NCBI RefSeq assembly: GCF_023078275.1
Contig: NC_062971.1
Coordinates: forward strand, 20,646,001 to 20,710,000
Source: Leguminivora glycinivorella
Taxonomy: Eukaryota > Arthropoda > Insecta > Lepidoptera > Tortricidae
DNA length: 64,000 nt
Direction: 5' to 3'
Part shown: piece after piece, positions 1-11,247 of the stretch
How the letters are laid out: the number at the start of each line of letters is the position of its first letter
Numbering within the stretch: position 1 is the stretch's first letter
Made by a program: the position numbers and the translations under genes
Notes under the pieces: generated by a model
The model's database searches: none
Seen by the model: only the letters and a program-made list of their open reading frames with translations
What the model was told of the DNA's origin: nothing

Positions 1-124
1 AAACATCCATGATAGGAACAAATATCTGTTGCTCATCACACAAATAAATGCCCTTACCGGGATTTGAACCCAGGACCGCAGCTTAGCAGGCAGGGTCACT
101 ATCGACTGAGCCAGACCGATCGTC
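1..124 (-). repeat. tRNA-headed SINE (family 1), truncated by window edge
   Basis: Read on the - strand, this begins GACGATCGGTCTGGCTCAGTC at 124 and contains a pol III A-box-like block (TGGCTCAGTCG) and a B-box-like block (GGGTTCAAATCCC), followed by GGTAAGGGCATTTATTTGTG. The same sequence recurs on the + strand near 31680, 45217, 52197 and 58358, so this is a dispersed SINE and not a tRNA gene. Its 3' part is cut off by the window start. The tRNA head drives transcription of such elements; mobilisation depends on a LINE. Confidence 0.85.
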
Positions 125-223
125 ACCAATATACCCTACTACTGTAGTAGAACCTGCAGCCTGCTATTATAATATAAAACCATTTTCTTTTGTGTATAAT
201 TTAAGATCCGCTTTTTGGTTAAG

Positions 224-434
224 GTATCATGGGTGCGTCATCGTGACATCCACCTGCTGACGGTGGGTCGCTACACGTACACATCAGACCAGCGGTTCGA
301 GGCGCAGCACAAGCCGCGCTCCGAGGAGTGGGCGCTGCGCATCCGCTCCCCGCAGCGGCGAGACTCCGGCCAGTATGAGTGCCAGATCTCCACCACGCCA
401 CCTATCGGCCATGCTGTCTTCCTTAATATCGTTG
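224..434 (+). CDS. dpr: dpr-family immunoglobulin cell-surface protein, exon a (end of Ig domain 1)
   Basis: This exon codes for VSWVRHRDIHLLTVGRYTYT and continues to GHAVFLNIV. These are hallmark dpr sequences, with SDQRF, the DSGQYECQIS block holding the second Ig cysteine, and the TTPPIG stretch. Dpr proteins are neuronal two-Ig-domain surface proteins that bind DIP partners in synaptic recognition. The acceptor is AAG before 224 and the donor is G|GTAATA after 434; the exon ends in phase 1, and the next codon (Glu) is completed by the next exon. From memory the sequence is nearest to the Drosophila dpr1/2/3-like group rather than dpr6/10, but the paralogue is not fixed. The signal peptide and start of Ig1 must lie upstream of the window. 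The reading frame stays open past the donor, but that continuation is not dpr-like. Confidence 0.95.
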
Positions 435-2589
435 GTAATAATACAAGCTTTTCTTTTAGGGATGAGTGCTTTGGATCTTACCCGAACTGGTTCGTTTCCT
501 GCAGGTGTTATAAGGCTAACTAACATGTCGAATTGCACGAAGGTCTTCCATAAGTGAGAGCGAGAAAGAAACATATTCTTGCCTACCTTGCTCTGCCTTG
601 GCTTTGATGCAACGCGGTAGTCTATTAGGGCTATTTTTATATACATCTCGCCCGCTGGCTATCCAAGTATCCACACTTTCCCTACTATTATGAGAAATAA
701 GAGTTCGTTTGGGTAGATGTGGCCAAATGTTAGTCAGTTTGAGTCATACAGTCTACAATTACATATTTTGCTCGTCTTGGAGACCACCGGTAGAATAAAT
801 CTATAAGTAATGAGTAATGAGTCATTACTTGTTGCCCTACAACCCCTAGATCTGTCTAGTCTCGAGGTTCGTGCTTGTTCATTCCAAGTTTTTTCCAATA
901 GCGTTCGCTCTCTTAGACGAACTAATACCTATAGGTACAAGTACATATCATTTTGTCCCTATCACTAGCGTATTGTATGCTGCTGCACAGCATCTGCCGT
1001 ATTTCCTTAATTGTACAACGGAGGTGGTCAATTTAATAAAGATATAATACCTACTATGATATTACACTGCAAGTACCCTATACAATGTCTTGAATGTCCC
1101 CCCGAAGCGATCTGCCTTTGTGCTAACCCATTGATTAAAACGACACTGTTCTGACCCTTACTACTCGCTCCAGGAAGCTTGCCAACCTTCTAATTGGAAT
1201 CGTATCCGGCTTGAACCGGCACGGTCCAGTTAAGCCACGACTGCAGGAAGCTTGCCACTTGTTTATCTGTTTGGCTTACCCTGGATTAAGTTTCCGATGA
1301 AGTTATGGAGCGCTGCTTTGTTTAACAACGATATTGCATAAATATAAACAATGGTATATATTATGGTTTAATACGAATGCATATATTATATTATTATTAA
1401 GGAATAAGTAAAAGTTATTAAACTTTTACACTATGCTGGAACGTGCTATATGTCGTGTTTTTTGTACTTATTTTAAAATACTGAAGTAACTTAAAGAACA
1501 ATCGGTGCTAATCATATTTAGTGAAAACCTTTATACTCTGAAAGAGTATAGATATACCTGCCTACACTATTTACTCGTATTTCATTATACTATTATTTAC
1601 CAGCTAATGAAGTAAGTAGGTCATCATTCTCTTGCCCTTATCCTAGTCACCTACCAAGCCAATCATAGCTAATGAAGTATTAGGTATAGATATTTAATAA
1701 TACACGAAATAAATAAGCTTAAATATTGAAACTCATTAGTCTCATTACATAAATTAGCCTGTAGAATCTTGGAATTATTATTAAAGATGGTAACTATTTG
1801 CACTAGGTACGTCTAACTATATTTACAGAATTTTAAATAATGTTGAAATATAAATTATATTGTTTTATTGTTGCTTAAAAGCTAATAGTAGGAAGGGGCA
1901 TAAAATAATTAAATATATTATACTAAACGCCTTTTATTGTCATCTTACATACCAAGATTCGAGATAGGCGTATTATTTCATTATCACAGTCGCTCATACA
2001 TCAAAAGGGAAAGCGAAGTGAAAAATTGAAGGGAAAGTAATTCCTTAATGCCTCGTAATGTACAGGAGGCAATGTTAAATGGGACGCTTCGCCCAGAGCC
2101 ATATTGTTTGCTTCCACTCTGTCACCAACATCCGAGCCGTACCTTGTTTGCCCACATACTCATGTCAAAGAGCTAATCTTGGCGTGAATATTTACTTCCG
2201 TAGATTGGAGATTTTGTACATATCTTTTCGGTTCGACAGTGAATACGGTTATAAAATTATATGATCTGTCTATAGGTAGATTGAAAAGTACATTCAAAGG
2301 CGAGATTATTGCAGTTTTCGTTTCAGATGGACGACTGGACGTATGCATGTTTGCCATTGTCGTATAAAAAGATGTCCATCTTTAATGTACTTTACATAGT
2401 TGACATTTTACGAAAGTAAAGATTTTATACAAAATTATAATTTTGATGATTTGTAAATTATCAGTTAGGTACCTTAATAAATTGAATAGTCTAATAAACA
2501 ACGTCGACGTAACTAATTCACTCTAAAATATCACCAGTTCTGTTGTCATTCTGTGTTGTCAATTATTTCAAAAAGTGTATTTTTTGCAG
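435..2589 (+). other. dpr intron between exons a and b
   Basis: This intron of about 2.16 kb has a GT donor and a T-rich acceptor ending TTTTTTGCAG. It is AT-rich with no coding signal. Around 1622-1650 is a short piece (CATTCTCTTGCCCTTATCC) that also occurs at about 28937 and matches the 3' end of an RTE-like LINE on the - strand. Nothing else recognisable. Confidence 0.8.
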
Positions 2590-2717
2590 AACCAGAAACG
2601 GAGATTCTGGGTGGACCGGATTTATTTATCTACGCGGGCTCCACCATAAATCTGACGTGTATCGTCAAGCACACACCAGAGCCCCCGAACACGATTAATT
2701 GGACTCATAGAGGCAAG
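2590..2717 (+). CDS. dpr: dpr exon b (start of Ig domain 2)
   Basis: The exon begins in phase 1 after a clear TTTTTTGCAG acceptor and ends in phase 0 at GCAAG|GTAAGA. Joined to exon a it reads on as EPETEILGGPDLFIYAGS, then TINLTCIVKHTPEPPNTINW and THRGK. It supplies the first cysteine (INLTC) and core tryptophan (INWTH) of the second Ig domain. Two possible N-glycosylation sites are visible, NLT and NWT. The acidic ILGGPDLFI start and the PEPP loop are typical of dpr Ig2 domains as I remember them. The partner cysteine is in exon c. Confidence 0.95.
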
Positions 2718-4475
2718 GTAAGACAGGTTAAGGACCGTGCTCCATCTTGGACTCCTGTCGCTTCGATTTCGTTTGATGGATGTAGGAAAGTGCGTATTCA
2801 CGAGACAAGACTATGGTTTGAAGGTTAGGTATAAGTTTAGCATAGGAAAGTCTACCGTCTCCAATTCTCCCTTAAAGATAACTGGAAGAAATTTCAGAAT
2901 GGTATAGTTCACCTTTGTACAAATTTTGTGGGTATTTTTTTCCTGTTTCATGTGTTTTTTTGTACAGTAAAGTCTACAAACTACTAAGTAATACTACTAC
3001 TGGCCTAGGCATTAAATTGGTCGACTGAATATGCTGAATGTTTCAAACCATAACGCAGATACAGATACACGTTGTCAGCCAGCATGGGAGTGAAATAAAT
3101 TGCACTGAACGGATCAATCGTTCCGAGAAATGCTGATGCGCTTATAAATAAATTGCACGTACATTTTATCTAGACGCATGAATGACGTTTGACGAAGACT
3201 TTCTGACGTTTTACACAGTTTCTGCACCATGTCTCTTGAGCTCTTGAGTATCTTCCCCTTATAAATGTTACATAATTGTTTGTTTGAACTCATATTTATA
3301 TACTTAAAAGCTTTTGAACAATAATTACAGCGGTTTAAAAAAATGGTTCAATGTGATCACATTTTGATTAAGTAGGTTTTTAATTAATAAAAGTGTCATT
3401 TGGTGATGTGGACTGACTAATGCTATTTTACAACAAAAACATTTCATTGGCAAACTAGTTCTGGGAAACACATCAATTGACGTACCCTGGTGAACCATTG
3501 AACAATAAACTATGTGTCGACAAACTAAAACCAAAATACAGAAAGCGTAGATATCCCAGCGGTTCAATTTGGTTGTAAGCCGAGTAACCAAACGCATTCG
3601 ACCATCATCACGCGCGGTGAGGACGTCATTATATATTCCACGCCGGCAATCCTATCCACAACCCACATCTACCGATATTGCACGAAGCGATGAATAGTTG
3701 AATTGTGGCTGAATATCGTGGATTCTTTATCGGAATGGTTTTACGGATGTTGATACTTCAAAAGTACTTATTCTAAGTAGTTTGATATTTTACTGTTGTT
3801 AAGACCGATAAAATTTTAACCTATAAACTAAATTGCTATTTTTCAAGTAAGCAGTGAACGAATTTTTACCATCCTATTGATGTCAACGAGAAAAGATGAA
3901 AAAGAAATCTGTATAACGAACCACAACATACATCGTGTTTTTATTGAATCCCGTTAACTTTAAGGCAAGGTTCTTTAGGTGAATAAAATTACAATAAATG
4001 TCTCTAAGAAACTAGTGTTTTTAACTCTTACTTCTTCTTCTTATCATGTCGAGGTTCCTTTCTTATACAGTAGATGCCCAATAGACAGCAGCATTAACTC
4101 TTACTGTTATCGAGTTATTCGAAAAAAAAATTTAATGGCTCAATTTTATTAGTGTAGTACGACCTTTATAACTTCTTAGTTTTATTTATTATGAAATGTG
4201 ACGTCAATTACTTGACACTAACTAAAATGATATTCTTCAGGGTCTTCAGGTCTCTCACACCGACTAATTAATTTATTATGTATGAAAACGATGAAACAAT
4301 TTTTATTTCGAATTTACCAAAAAGCGGTATATAGGGTCATTCCTGGTAATGAACATAACGACGTGTCGAATTTAACGAAAAACAAAATACACGGTGTATA
4401 AATTTCAATTTGTGTTATACTATATCAAAATTTAATAGTCTATTGCAAAGTTATAACAAGCAATGTTTTTGACAG
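2718..4475 (+). other. dpr intron between exons b and c
   Basis: An intron of about 1.76 kb, with GTAAGA donor and acceptor TTTTTGACAG. It contains one MITE (3929-4398); the rest is AT-rich with no coding signal. Confidence 0.8.
3929..4398 (+). mobile_element. MITE family A copy 1 (TACACCGTGTTTT termini)
   Basis: The left end TACATCGTGTTTTTATTGAA and the right end ACAAAATACACGGTGTA are inverted relative to each other. The left arm continues CCCGTTAACTTTAAGG, and the same block recurs at about 36750 and, inverted, at about 62500. There is no coding capacity. It is a non-autonomous DNA-transposon-like element lying in a dpr intron. Confidence 0.65.
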
Positions 4476-4644
4476 ACGATAAACTTCGACTCCACTCGAG
4501 GCGGCATATCGCTGGTAACCGAAAAGGGGACACACAGCAGCAGTAGGCTGCTAGTCCAGTCAGCCAGGACGTCGGACGCAGGCGCGTATCAGTGCGCGCC
4601 GGATAACGCGCTGACTGCTTCAGCTAGAGTTCATGTACTCACTG
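4476..4644 (+). CDS. dpr: dpr exon c (end of Ig domain 2)
   Basis: The exon starts in phase 0 after TTTTTGACAG and reads TINFDSTRGGISLVTEKGTH, then SSSRLLVQSARTSDAGAYQC and APDNALTASARVHVLT. It ends in phase 1 at ACTG|GTAAGT. INFDS-RGGISLVTEKG and the DAGAYQCAPDNA block with the second Ig2 cysteine are diagnostic of dpr proteins. In known dprs the next exon opens with a GEHP-type sequence and codes for the hydrophobic C-terminus used for membrane anchoring. I found no such exon downstream in this window, so it is probably beyond 64 kb. Confidence 0.95.
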
Positions 4645-5420
4645 GTAAGTCAATTATTTTATTGAATGTAAGTAATAAAAATAGTGCAATACATAGCCTG
4701 CTTGAGTCCCGTCCTTTTAAGTACATCAATGGTCTATCGTGATTCTCTCTGTTCACATTTTATTTTGACATACAAGAATTCAGTTGAGTTAGCGAGGCCG
4801 TGTCATACATACATACGTACACATTGCCAAACTAGTCAATTTTGGAAGCTCAAACTCTCTACTTACAAAACCAAACCAAATCAATTTATTGACAACGAAT
4901 ATTGCCAAACAATTACCACGCAAAAAAACCCAGAATGCCACATCAACTAAGTATTATGATATTAGTACCTATGCCAATTCGCTTACGGCAACTTTATGTC
5001 CATTTCAGTCCGCATAAAGTTATGATATGAAGCAACTTCACGACGAACATTTTCAAAACTAGGCAATTTTCCTCGTGATCGAAATTAATTTATGGTTTAT
5101 GAAGGGTCAATGACATATTTTATCATTAAATTTCATCCCTTCTTTCTATCATTTCAACCTTCTGATAAAACGTCTCATCCTATGTTCCATAGAAATGAAA
5201 ATTTTAAATTACTTTCAGGCGATTTCATTAATATTACTTCTTATAGAACCGCTTTGATTGAAATCTCACCGGCTTAGAATGATTTCATAAAGAGAATTGG
5301 ATTTTGTATTGGAAGTTATCGAAGTATTTATTAATAAAGATTTATGTTTTGTATGAAACGGTTCTAGGTATTTGAACTAACGCTTACGTTTCAACGGTTA
5401 TTTAGAGCAAAATATAACTA
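4645..5420 (+). other. gene-free DNA after dpr exon c
   Basis: Low-complexity AT-rich sequence after the GTAAGT donor. The short open frames at about 4684-4950 and 5092-5277 have no recognisable motif. Presumed dpr intron. Confidence 0.5.
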
Positions 5421-5537
5421 ACTAGCTTTTACCCGCGGCTTCGCCCGCGTAATAAAAGTATTCTTATTGAAACGTTTTTTTCATTTGGATCCGTAGGTTT
5501 TTTTGTAGGTACATCTGTACGCGATTATTTCGATTAA

Positions 5538-5590
5538 GGTAAAGCGGGGCAATTCTCGACTGGGGGGCCATTGTAACTGATCTATTTGCT
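5538..5590 (+). repeat. MITE end fragment (GGTAAAGCGGGGCAATTCTC)
   Basis: The block GGTAAAGCGGGGCAATTCTC followed by GACTGGGGGGCCATTGTAAC reappears inverted at 51075-51124, so it is one end of a dispersed element. No coding content. Confidence 0.55.
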
Positions 5591-6182
5591 GTACGGTCAG
5601 CCAAGAACCTTACACTGCTTTTTGGCTGACTGTACCTTACATTACTATTGTTTTAAAAGAAATTCTTGCAATGATTGTAGAATTGTTACACAGCGACCAC
5701 AGCGTAGGTAGTAGGTACGAAAGTACGAATATGTATGTATTTTACCTATATAAATATTTATACTGGGGAAACTTCATACAACCCACATAGCCAGTATCTC
5801 GACGCTATGGTCGGTAGGGTAAAAAGTACTTCCTTGCATTATCGCTTACAATTTTTTCCATTTTGCTTATACTTATTGCAAATGTAAACATATAAAAGGC
5901 AAGCAAACAACGATCTTCTTACAGCACATTGAATATAATAGTTATCACGGATGCAGGATACTCGCCGATGCCTACTTACTAATCCCTTCCCGCTGAGCCA
6001 CCTGCATTTTACACTGCCTAGATAGCGATTGCCGACCGGAATAATTTCCGACCCCAATCCCTATTCTTATCCCCGTCTCCATCTCTATCCTTGTCCCCGT
6101 CCCCATCCCCGTCCCGTCCCTGTCCCCGTCCCTCCCCTATCCCTATCCCCGTCCCCGTCCCCTATTTTTATCCCTATTCCTA

Positions 6183-6495
<313 letters not shown>

Positions 6496-6551
6496 CCCGT
6501 CCCCGTCCCCGCTCCCGTCCCTGTCCCTGTCCTTGCCCCTGTCAAATTATC

Positions 6552-7077
6552 ATGCTAGGAGGTGAACTTTGAAAAATCCTTCCTATAAGGAACTTCCGTG
6601 TCAATTTGAAATCTTGAACCAGAAGTATAGATAAAAACTAAACCTACACTTATGGCTATTTTGGATATTTTAACCCCATTGCACAACAACAGGGGAGAAA
6701 ATATCTTTTCCACCTCATTAGATTTTAAAATCGTTGTATTTATCGTGATCAGCGACCCGATAAACCATAAAAACGATACCCATATTGTGTTTTTGACTTT
6801 ACCTCCTTTAGGGGTCAAATTTTCAAAAAACCTGAAACATGTATTTAGTCATATGTCTTTAGGAATCCTCCTGTGAAGTTGTCCCTGTCCCTGTCCCTGT
6901 CCCTGTCGTCCCTGTCGTCCCTGTCGTCCCTGTCGTCCCTGTCGTCCCTGTCGTCCCTGTCGTCCCTGTCGTCCCTGTCGTCCCTGTCGTCCCTGTCGTC
7001 CCTGTCGTCCCTGTCGTCCCTGTCGTCCCTGTCGTCCCTGTCGTCCCTGTCGTCCCTGTCGTCCCTGTCGTACCTGT

Positions 7078-7141
<64 letters not shown>

Positions 7142-8465
7142 AAATTATCATACTAGGAGGTGAACTTTGAAAAATCCTTTCTTAGTGCTCCTCTTATGGC
7201 TATGTTGGATATTTTAACCCTAGTTGTGTTTTTGGCTTTACCCCCTTTGCACCCCTTTAGGGGTCAAATTTTCAAAAAACCTGAAACATGTATTTAGTCA
7301 TATGTCTTTAGGAATCCTCCTGTGAAGTTTAGTATAAAATAGTCAAACTAATCTTGTTTCCCCATACAAATTTTGAACCCCCATTTGAGCCCCTTAGGAG
7401 GCGAATTTAAAAAAATCCTTTCTTAGTGCTCCTCTACACTATATAAGGAACCTACGTGCCAAATTTGACATCTCTAGGACCCGCGGTTTCGGCTGTGCGT
7501 TAATATGTCAGTCAGTCAGTCAATATTTTCTTTTATATATATTTTTGATATTTAAACCCCATTGCACCACAACAGAGGAGAAGGTATTTCACTTCCGCCT
7601 CGTTAGATTTTAAAAACGTTGTATTTATCGTGATCAGCGACCCGATAAACCATAAAAACGATACCCATGTTGATTTTTTGACTTTATCACCCCCTTTTCA
7701 CCCTTTTAGGGGTTAAATTTTCAAAAAACCTGAAACACGTATTCAGTCATATGTCTAAAGGAATCTTCCTGTGAAGTTTCGAATAAAATAGTCAAACTAA
7801 TCTTGTTTCCCCATACAAACTTTGACCCCTATTTGACCCCCTTAGGAGGTGAATTTTGGAGAATCCTTTCTTAGTGCTCCTCTACACTACATAAGGAACC
7901 TATGTGCCAAATTTGAAATCTCTAGGACCAGCGGTTTCGGCTGTGCGTTGATATGTCAGTCAGTCAGTCAATATCTTCTGTTATATATATTTTTGATATA
8001 TAAACCCCATTGCACCACAACAGGGGAGAAGGTATTTCACTTCCGCCTCGTTATATTTTAAAAACGTTGTATTTATCGTGATCAGCGACCCGATAAACCA
8101 TAAAAACGATACCCATATTGATTTTTTGACTTTATCACCCTCTTATCACCCTTTTAGGGGTTAAATTTTCAAAAAACCTGAAACACGTATTCAGTCATAT
8201 GTCTTAAGGAATCTTCCTGTGAAGTTTCGAATAAAATAGTCAAACTAATCTTGTTTCCCCATACAAACTTTGAACCCCCATTTGACCCCTTTAGGAGGTG
8301 AATTTTGGAAAATCCTTTCTTAGTGCTCCTCTACACTACATAAGGAACCTACATGCCAAATTTGAAATCTCTAGGACCAGCGGTTTCGGCTGTGCGTTGA
8401 TATGTCAGTCAGTCAGTCAGTCAGTCAGTCAGTCAGTCAGCTTCTTCTTTTATATATTTAGATGT
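6552..8465 (+). repeat. Tandem units of about 449 bases
   Basis: The landmark TAGGAGGTGAA...AATCC recurs at about 6552, 7152, 7394, 7843 and 8292. The last two full units are about 449 bases; the earlier ones carry deletions or the satellite. Each full unit contains CTCTAGGACCAGCGGTTTCG, GATCAGCGACCCGATAAACC and (TCAG)n. The (CAGT)n tract at 8404-8443 closes the series. No conserved protein frame. Confidence 0.85.
6880..7140 (+). repeat. Second satellite: (CCCTGT)n flanking (CCCTGTCGT)n
   Basis: A few CCCTGT copies lead into about 20 copies of the 9-mer CCCTGTCGT (6901-7085), then back to CCCTGT until 7140. The array lies between GTGAAGTT on the left and CAAATTATCATACTAGGAGG on the right. 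The first array ends at the same flank (CAAATTATCATGCTAGGAGG at 6542), so both arrays occupy the same site of a repeated unit. Confidence 0.95.
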
Positions 8466-8640
8466 AATAATTGTGACAATCTCTCTCTCATCTTAACGGT
8501 TTCCCGATTGCATCCTCAGCTCGGGCGCTTTGGAGCCCGGGGTCCGCTTTCCGGCTTTTTCTCCTCCACTTCGCACGGTATTCTGCATCCATTTTTGTGA
8601 GACCATTAGCACGCATATCAGCCCCAACGACGTAATAATT
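8466..8640 (-). pseudogene. LINE reverse-transcriptase C-terminal remnant
   Basis: On the - strand the sequence around 8520-8630 (GTCCGCTTTCCGGC... and CGCACGGTATTCTGCATCC on the + strand) parallels the better preserved block at 39205-39411, which encodes GRPKKRWLDVVGADM and RRLSRKADPG. This copy is badly broken. It is recognised only by similarity to that second locus. Confidence 0.5.
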
Positions 8641-9630
8641 GTGACAATATTAATTGTAAAAGTGGCACTGAAACTTGAGTTGTTTCATATTCTCGCCATA
8701 GCTTTTCTGCGAATATGGATATGAATTTATTATGTATTATACCTACCGTCAAATGCTGCAACTTTGCCTAACCTGCCTAACAAAGCCTGGGTCCAAAAAT
8801 AGTACTTCTTTACCGAAGAGCCATTTAAAATGGCGGTCACTATGCTATCTCCCAAGAATTTTTAGACAGGCACGTATTTTCTGAGCTAATATTTTTGAGT
8901 CGGCAGAGTGACCAAAGTTGCCTCATTTGACGGCACGTGTGTGTATGTAAAAATATTTTCCCCTCACTAGCTCGGAAACACGTGTTTTGTCCTTTAATAC
9001 CAGCTGGTAAAAACGCATTTTATCCACTAGTGGGTAAAGTAATTTGACCTTGAATAAAGTCAAATTGACTGCTTTAAAATTGATAAAAGTAGGTTAATCT
9101 AGTAATAAAGATGATTTACCACCTGTGGAACTACTGGAAGCAGTGATAAACGCATTTTTTGCGTTGTAGTTTCCTCGCTATAGTGAGGGGAAAAGTTTTG
9201 TGTTACACTCGGGTGCAAATGTATTTTACTTCTCGTGTGTTAAAAAACTCGCAAGTTCAGGATTCTATTCTCGAACCACTCGCTTCGCTCGTGGTTCAAC
9301 TATAGAACCCTTTCACTTGCTCGTTTTTCAATTCCACACTCGGCGTTAAAATACAACTTTGCCCCCTTGTATAACAAATAACTATTTTATATATATTAGT
9401 AAAGTAGATGTACTTCATATTAAAGGTATATTATTGAAACAAGATACGTTGGAGCTTTAAGATCCCTTATCGAACTCAAAGCACTTAAATTAAGGTTGAT
9501 AGACACAAGATACTTAAAGAATAGCTCACATTACACCGTTCTGTTCTTGGGAATAGTGATGGCGCCTATAAAAACATTTTTCAGACCGTTTGCTTACTAT
9601 CAATTAAACATTCACAACGGCCTTCTATAA
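8641..9630. other. Gene-free region with dispersed repeat sequence
   Basis: No coding signal. The stretch at about 9180-9370 (CACTCGCTTCGCTCGTGG and neighbouring inverted short motifs) looks like a dispersed lepidopteran repeat. The rest is AT-rich. Confidence 0.4.
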
Positions 9631-10990
9631 TGGGATACCCCCATTTGCCAGAATTTCATTTGCCATAATTTTATTTGCCATCCTATTCAACAATCATAAT
9701 ATTGTTTCTCATAACATCTTATGCCATAATCGTTTACTATATTAATCTAGTGCCTTTGTTTCCCATAAAGTAATGGGCAACAATTAATATGGCAATAATT
9801 GCTTATGGCGTTTGAATATTCTATGAAACCATATTATTGGTTGTCTATTGTTTGCCCGACAGTCATTTAACATAATATTCATTTGCCCGAATCTAACTTG
9901 CCTGAATTTCATTTGCCCGAATGATTTGTTTACCATAAAAATCATATGACATACTCGTTGTTTATCCGAATATTACCTTCCATAATCATACAATGCCATA
10001 CTATTTGTTAGCCATATTATTAAGTGCAATAATATGATTTCATAGAATATTCAAACGCCATAAGCAATTATTGCCATATTAATTGTTGCCCATATTATTA
10101 CCTAACCTAACCTACTTTCTGATAGCAGTTTCATTTTCCAGGGGTCACAGTTCTAACCTAACCTAACCTACTTTTCCAGCAGTTTCATTCTTCAGGGGGT
10201 CACAGTTCTAACCTAACCTAACCTACTTTCTGATAGCAGTTTCATTTTCCAGGGGGTCGCAGTTCTAACCTAACCTAACCTACTGTCTGATAGTATTTTC
10301 ATTTTCCGGGGGGTCACAGTTCTAACCTAACATAACCTACTTTTCAAGCAGTTTCCTTTTCCAGAGGTTCACAGTTCTAACCTAACCTAACCTACTTTCT
10401 GATAGCAGTTTCATTTTCCAGGGGGTCACAGTTCTAACCTAACCTAACCTACTTTCTGATAGCAGTTTCATTCACTAGTCCTTCTAGTACCTATTATAGT
10501 AGTTTTCGATTCTGCCAAAGCACATTATGGAAATTGACTTTTCTGGACGCTAATTTGTATGACAAATGATGGTATGGAATGTGGTAATTACGGATTTCGA
10601 TGATTCTGACAAATGACATTATGGAAACTGACTTTATGGGAAACAAAGTTTCTGGCACTAGATTAATATAGTAAACAATGATTATGGCATAAGATGTTAT
10701 GAGAAACAATATTATGATTGTTGAATAGGATGGCAAATAAAATTATGGCAAATGAAATTCTGGCAAATGGGGGTATCCCCATATTATTGCACTTAATAAT
10801 ATGGCTAACAAATAGTATGGCATTGTATGATTATGGAAGGTAATATTCGGATAAACAACGAGTATGTCATATGATTTTTATGGTAAACAAATCATTCGGG
10901 CAAATGAAATTCAGGCAAGTTAGATTCGGGCAAATGAATATTATGTTAAATGACTGTCGGGCAAACAATAGACAACCGTAAATATGGTTA
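9631..10990. repeat. Segmentally inverted repeat region at the head of the array
   Basis: Three blocks on the left recur inverted on the right: A (about 9631-9770) at 10625-10780, C (about 9771-9835) at 10031-10097, and B (about 9840-10030) at 10781-10990. The order is A-C-B on the left and C'-minisatellite-A'-B' on the right, so it is a permuted rather than a simple palindrome. The blocks are rich in ATTTGCC/GGCAAAT motifs at irregular spacing. No protein is encoded. Confidence 0.8.
10098..10475 (+). repeat. CCTAA-bearing minisatellite, about 57-base period, seven subunits
   Basis: Each subunit reads roughly TTCTAACCTAACCTAACCTA followed by CTTTCTGATAGCAGTTTCAT and a TTCCAGGGGGTCACAG block. 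The core is three CCTAA repeats, the insect telomere motif read on the C-rich strand. Some subunits carry CATAACC or lack the TGATAG part. Equivalent minisatellites lie at about 12264-12640, 14428-14805, 16595-16970 and 18760-19130. Confidence 0.9.
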
Positions 10991-11227
10991 TTCATATTAA
11001 TAACTCGTTTTTATCAGAAATGTATACAATTAAATTATTATGTTAATACTTTTTCCATACATTTGCAAATTAAGTATTGCTTTATTTCGGTAAAGTTTCA
11101 ATCTTCAGTTTTTTTATTTTAAACCAACCAGAAACCACAGAAAAAGTATTTAAGAGAAAGTATGCCTATACAGGATGTAATCGGTAAGTGTAGTCAGGCG
11201 ACATTTTTTTTATATTACTACTTTAAT

Positions 11228-11247
11228 TAAATAAAATTTATTAATGT
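11228..11247 (+). repeat. Left target-site duplication of the RTE insertion
   Basis: The 20-base TAAATAAAATTTATTAATGT here is found exactly at 22215-22234, directly repeated on the two sides of the RTE. It also recurs inside units 2-5 (13391, 15558, 17723, 19884) because the flank was co-amplified. Confidence 0.85.

Noticed and set aside
10098..10475. CRISPR-like regular repeat spacing in the 57-base subunits
   Set aside because: Subunits are contiguous minisatellite copies with no unique spacers, in an insect genome.
10494..10736. 80-residue open frame MPSYSTIIILFLITS repeated in all five units
   Set aside because: Conserved only because the units are copies; it overlaps the inverted ATTTGCC-rich blocks and has no recognised domain. 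The hydrophobic look follows from AT-rich sequence.
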